NCBI GenBank assembly: GCA_021848465.1
Contig: JAJZUP010000001.1
Span: 310,001 to 374,000 of the forward strand
Length of the DNA stretch: 64,000 nt
Source of the DNA: Pseudomonadota bacterium
GTDB lineage: Bacteria > Pseudomonadota > Gammaproteobacteria > Burkholderiales > Gallionellaceae
Direction of reading: 5' to 3'
This document shows, piece by piece, positions 61,550 to 64,000 of the stretch. Numbering within the stretch: position 1 is the stretch's first letter; each line of letters begins with the position of its first letter. A program made the position numbers and the translations under genes. The notes under the pieces are model-generated. The model was not told the origin of the DNA. It did not search any database and saw only the letters and a program-made list of their open reading frames with translations.

Positions 61550-61849
61550 TTACGTACTGCGCGAGTGGCGCGCCACGTATTTGCGCAGCACACTGTCCAT
61601 CAGCGCTTGCCAACCGTCACCGGTAGACTTGAAATACTCAATGACCTCCGGGCTGTAGCGCACCGAGACCAGCAACTTCTTGCTTTCGGACCTTGGCCGT
61701 CCACGCAAAGTGCGTAGCGGAACCATGGCCTTAAGCTGCTTCGGCGTCAGCGGTTGCGCATCCGGGTCGCTACGGGCAGCAGCGGTAATCGCCTTGTCCT
61801 CTTCTACGCTCGGCATCAGGATCGTGTGGTGTTTAGATGTTTTCGACAT
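61550..61849 (-). CDS. brnA: BrnA-family antitoxin
   Basis: A 99-residue antitoxin. The C-terminal ribbon-helix-helix-like part LLVSVRYSPEVIEYFKSTGDGWQALMDSVLRKYV is typical of BrnA and serves to bind DNA and the operator. The N-terminal half (LTPKQLKAMVPLRTLRGRPRSESKK) wraps the toxin. It overlaps brnT by 17 bases, the toxin-first order usual for this family. Confidence 0.93.
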   Translation of the reverse strand: MSKTSKHHTILMPSVEEDKAITAAARSDPDAQPLTPKQLKAMVPLRTLRGRPRSESKKLLVSVRYSPEVIEYFKSTGDGWQALMDSVLRKYVARHSRST

Positions 61850-62102
61850 AGTGTTTTACCTCGCGACGATTGGCGCGGCGCAAGCTGATGATCCTGCGCA
61901 CCTCGCCACGATTTACAAATGCAACGTAATAGAGAATTCCAGTATCCGGTACGAGCGCAATCATGCGCGTTTCGTTGTACTCAAACCGCTCATCAACCCA
62001 TACCAATGCAGCTTCCCAGTCGAGATCGCCAGCCATGGACAAAGACACGCCATGCTTCGCCTGATTGCTTGCATCCTTGGTCGGGTCAAACTCGATATGC
62101 AT
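61833..62102 (-). CDS. brnT: BrnT-family ribonuclease toxin
   Basis: An 89-residue RelE-fold toxin. The family start IEFDPTKDASNQAKHGVSL and the ends ETRMIALVPDTGILYYVAFVNRG, RRIISLRRANRREVKHY fit BrnT, with conserved Arg residues in the last segment likely catalytic. The 20-base palindrome immediately upstream probably is the operator. Confidence 0.93.
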   Translation of the reverse strand: MHIEFDPTKDASNQAKHGVSLSMAGDLDWEAALVWVDERFEYNETRMIALVPDTGILYYVAFVNRGEVRRIISLRRANRREVKHYVENI

Positions 62103-62104
62103 GC

Positions 62105-62124
62105 TTTAATGTAGCTACATTAAA
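62105..62124. promoter_or_regulatory. Perfect 20-base palindrome, probable BrnA operator
   Basis: TTTAATGTAGCTACATTAAA lies two bases before the brnT start codon. The palindrome is perfect. BrnA is a DNA-binding autoregulator, so this is the natural operator. There is no ribosome site between it and the ATG, so translation may be leaderless or weak. Confidence 0.75.
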
Positions 62125-62153
62125 TAGGGCTGTCAATGAATATGGTGGCGCAA

Positions 62154-62219
62154 TCCCGATTGGTTGCTTGTCGATGTGGCGGGTACGCTACAAGGTTTAT
62201 TCGGGGCGGCGGTATGCGG
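62154..62219. repeat. Right direct repeat flanking brnTA
   Basis: A 66-base near-copy of 61411-61477 in the same orientation. Together the copies bracket the brnTA module, with 676 bases between them. Confidence 0.85.
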
Positions 62220-62292
62220 AGCTATGGCGGGGATAAATTTCGTCGGGCATGACCGAGGCGATAAAGCTGGGCACTGGGAAGCCTTAATTTCG

Positions 62293-63054
62293 CTACGATT
62301 CTGCATGTTGTTCGACTATAGTGACTACCTTGTTACTGCCTGCAGGTAACAACATGACAATCCCTGTCCTCTCTTCGAAATGAATAAGCTTTTCTTTGTG
62401 CATGACTTTCAAAATCTTTTTGTAGTAGGGTTTATTGGTTGATTCTGTCCACCCCATCAATTCATCAATTGAGACATGTTTTTCGGTAGTTGATGTAAGC
62501 AATAGAATCTGGTCTTTCAAATTCATTTTTTGTGACAAAACTTTCTTTATTCCATTGCTATTCCAAACTAATGGTGTTCTCCGCTGCGCGAGCCCATCAA
62601 CCGCATTTTGCGCCTCCTCTAATGTGCCCGTATGAAATACGCGAACTAGCTCAGCCATAATCCAATTGACCATCGCAAACATTAAGGTGGCATCAACCGT
62701 ATTCGCATTTACATCACCACCTACGTGACCTACCCCCCGATTGTTTCTAATTTCATACAGCGCCGGTAGCATTCGAGGAATGAGTATTTGAAAACTTCTT
62801 GGCAAGGATGATTCGTTTTCAAGTCGCCTGCAGGCCTCAGCCATATTTCTTGGTTTTGATGGCGAAGCTGGATAATTGCCGTCTACGTGGCCATTAATTA
62901 TGGAATAAACAATTTCACAGATTTTGCCAGCGCTGAGCTCGGCAGGCTCCCACCGATGCTCCATATAGTTTTGAGTGAGCTTTTGATATTCCTGGACTAA
63001 TGGGGTTCTTAATCCTGCTGGCAAGGAGCCTAGGAGTGTTTTGAGTTCAGCCAT
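62293..63054 (-). CDS. HEPN-like protein with winged-helix C-terminus
   Basis: A 253-residue protein of unknown function. Residues 103-110 read RNNRGVGH, matching the R-x(4-6)-H motif of HEPN ribonuclease domains, in a helical context (ALYEIRNNRGVGHVGG and ATLMFAMVNWIMAELVRVF). The C-terminal part (about 175-253) looks like a winged helix (HVSIDELMGWTESTNKPYYKKILKVMHKEKLIHFE). It is AT-rich compared with the core genes. It overlaps or abuts no other gene but starts one base after the 159-residue gene stops. A defence or toxin role is possible. Confidence 0.6.
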   Translation of the reverse strand: MAELKTLLGSLPAGLRTPLVQEYQKLTQNYMEHRWEPAELSAGKICEIVYSIINGHVDGNYPASPSKPRNMAEACRRLENESSLPRSFQILIPRMLPALYEIRNNRGVGHVGGDVNANTVDATLMFAMVNWIMAELVRVFHTGTLEEAQNAVDGLAQRRTPLVWNSNGIKKVLSQKMNLKDQILLLTSTTEKHVSIDELMGWTESTNKPYYKKILKVMHKEKLIHFEERTGIVMLLPAGSNKVVTIVEQHAES

Positions 63055-63055
63055 A

Positions 63056-63535
63056 TTAATTGATGCCTAACTTACGCTTTCCCTCTTCAGTGACGAAAAA
63101 CTGTTTACCTTCTTTTTCACAAAGTCCTTGTGTAACATTTTTATTCAAACACTCAGATGCATTGCTGAGACGCTTTTGATTTGCTTTGCTTAAGGCGGTA
63201 CTTACATCTCTTGTAGTGAGCCGGCTCTGACCTTTTGATTCGAGCCAGATGGCGGTCGCGAGAAACTTAAACGTTTGACTTGTATCTGCACCTTGTTCCT
63301 TTAGCCAAATTGCAAGCGGCTTGGAAGCTATTTCATTGTGGCCTGACAAATTTGCTTCTTGATGCTCTGCGCTGTTAACCCCCGGGACTGTGGTTATGAC
63401 ATTATTTGGGGTCAACGACAGCAGGCTCTCAGCTCTATCTAGAATTTTATCTAGCTGCTCAGACACCCAAGATGGTTCGCCTTCCCCTAAGAATATAATC
63501 TGCCCAATTGTAATTTCAACTTTCGCCTGTCCCAT
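63056..63535 (-). CDS. Partner protein with winged-helix C-terminus
   Basis: A 159-residue protein of unknown function. The N-terminus is beta-like (KVEITIGQIIFLGEGEPSWVSEQLDKILDRAESLL). The C-terminal 85 residues (IASKPLAIWLKEQGADTSQTFKFLATAIWLESKG and onward) are a predicted helical/winged-helix domain ending in FFVTEEGKRKLGIN. It is cotranscribed with the HEPN-like gene, 1 base apart. The pair is an AT-rich island beside brnTA. Confidence 0.6.
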   Translation of the reverse strand: MGQAKVEITIGQIIFLGEGEPSWVSEQLDKILDRAESLLSLTPNNVITTVPGVNSAEHQEANLSGHNEIASKPLAIWLKEQGADTSQTFKFLATAIWLESKGQSRLTTRDVSTALSKANQKRLSNASECLNKNVTQGLCEKEGKQFFVTEEGKRKLGIN

Positions 63536-63796
63536 TTTTTCCCTTTCTTTGGAGTATATGAATTTAACTGCTACATATACGAGTTTGCATAGAGATATAT
63601 TTAGTACCGTTAGTAATTGAAACTTCCTTTAGGTGTGTTGCCGACATCTTAGCGCTCACCCCGTTCAGTAACACGGGAGTTTAAAATCAAGGCCCGCACC
63701 TTACCAACTCTTTGAATATTTAACCATCATTTCGACAGCCTATATATTTCTGATAGGTTTTGTTAAGCGGCTCTGATAGGTAGCCTAGCGCGCTAG
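63536..63796. other. AT-rich intergenic region
   Basis: About 260 bases upstream of the winged-helix pair. It probably holds their promoter. I see no gene, RNA, or strong hairpin. Confidence 0.4.
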
Positions 63797-64000
63797 CTAG
63801 ATCACCGCGGCGAGCGTACTAGCCAGCATCGTGACTTGCGGCCAATCGAGCGGGAGCGGGCCGCTGGGAGTGAGGATAGTGATGCCGTCCTCGTCCACGA
63901 GGCCGGTGAAGGAGGCGTCGCTGGCGAGGGGACTCATGTAGATTTCGCGTTCGGGGCTGATGCCGTCGCGCACGGCGACGAAGGCGAATGACAGGCTGGA
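63797..64000 (-). CDS. Truncated C-terminal part of an unknown protein
   Basis: An open frame enters from the right edge and ends in TAG at 63797-63799, giving 67 residues (for example SLSFAFVAVRDGISPEREIY and LTPSGPLPLDWPQVTMLAS). GC-rich like the core genome, in contrast to the pair before it. The start lies outside the window. I do not recognise the family. Confidence 0.6.
   Translation of the reverse strand, partial: SSLSFAFVAVRDGISPEREIYMSPLASDASFTGLVDEDGITILTPSGPLPLDWPQVTMLASTLAAVI

Overview
The window looks like the chromosome of a sulfur-oxidising, chemolithotrophic betaproteobacterium of the Nitrosomonadales type (Gallionellaceae, Sulfuricellaceae or Thiobacillaceae relatives). The basis is gene content and protein style: a reverse-type dsr operon, soeABC, a type I sulfide:quinone reductase, a petABC bc1 operon and many c-type cytochromes. 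I cannot fix the genus from sequence alone.

Layout. 0-2.5 kb: ntrB-ntrC nitrogen control. 2.5-7.8 kb: an AT-richer stretch with a TraF-type outer-membrane protein, a small coiled-coil protein, a 34-residue membrane peptide, a dihaem cytochrome c4-like protein, and a four-gene cluster built round a miniature haem-copper-oxidase-like membrane protein. 7.8-17.3 kb: housekeeping genes on the minus strand (xthA, a glutaredoxin-like protein, prlC, the pyrB/pseudo-dihydroorotase pair, ruvX, algH, a small cytochrome c, petABC). 17.5-19.5 kb: a CHASE-PAS-GGDEF diguanylate cyclase. 19.6-25.8 kb: molybdenum cofactor genes (mogA, moeA, mobA, mobB, moaE, moaD, moaC, moaA), interrupted by an AT-rich orphan gene and two palindromic repeats. 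25.9-41.8 kb: dsrABEFHCMKLJOPN, a DUF4202 gene, cysG and four poorly known genes, all on the minus strand.

42.1-44.8 kb: a divergent five-gene cluster with a lone Cas6-like RAMP protein, a DsrC paralogue lacking both functional cysteines, and a TauD-like dioxygenase. 44.8-47.3 kb: a chemoreceptor and a FadL porin. 47.4-55.1 kb: dsrE2, tusA, a universal stress protein, a DUF1634-like protein, a TauE/SafE exporter and soeCBA. 55.3-57.2 kb: a soluble GAF-type NarX/NarL-like two-component pair. 57.4-60.5 kb: sqr, flavodoxin and two unknown genes. 60.5-64 kb: small exported proteins, a brnTA toxin-antitoxin module between direct repeats, an AT-rich pair (HEPN-like plus winged-helix proteins) and a truncated gene.

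How it fits together. Sulfide enters through Sqr. Sulfane sulfur is passed through TusA, DsrE2, DsrEFH and DsrC to reverse DsrAB. The DsrMKJOP complex and DsrL handle electrons. The sulfite produced is oxidised by the molybdoenzyme SoeABC, which explains the nearby complete molybdenum cofactor set, and TauE may export excess anion. Siroheme for DsrAB comes from CysG and is amidated by DsrN.

The most striking non-coding signal is a set of paired 7-2-7 inverted heptamers, resembling NarL boxes, in exactly the intergenic regions ahead of dsrA, tusA, soeA/the kinase and sqr. I infer a NarL-family regulon for sulfur oxidation run by the two-component pair at 55.3-57.2 kb. Other candidates for something new are the mini-oxidase cluster, the Cas6-like/cysteine-less DsrC cluster, and the HEPN/winged-helix pair.
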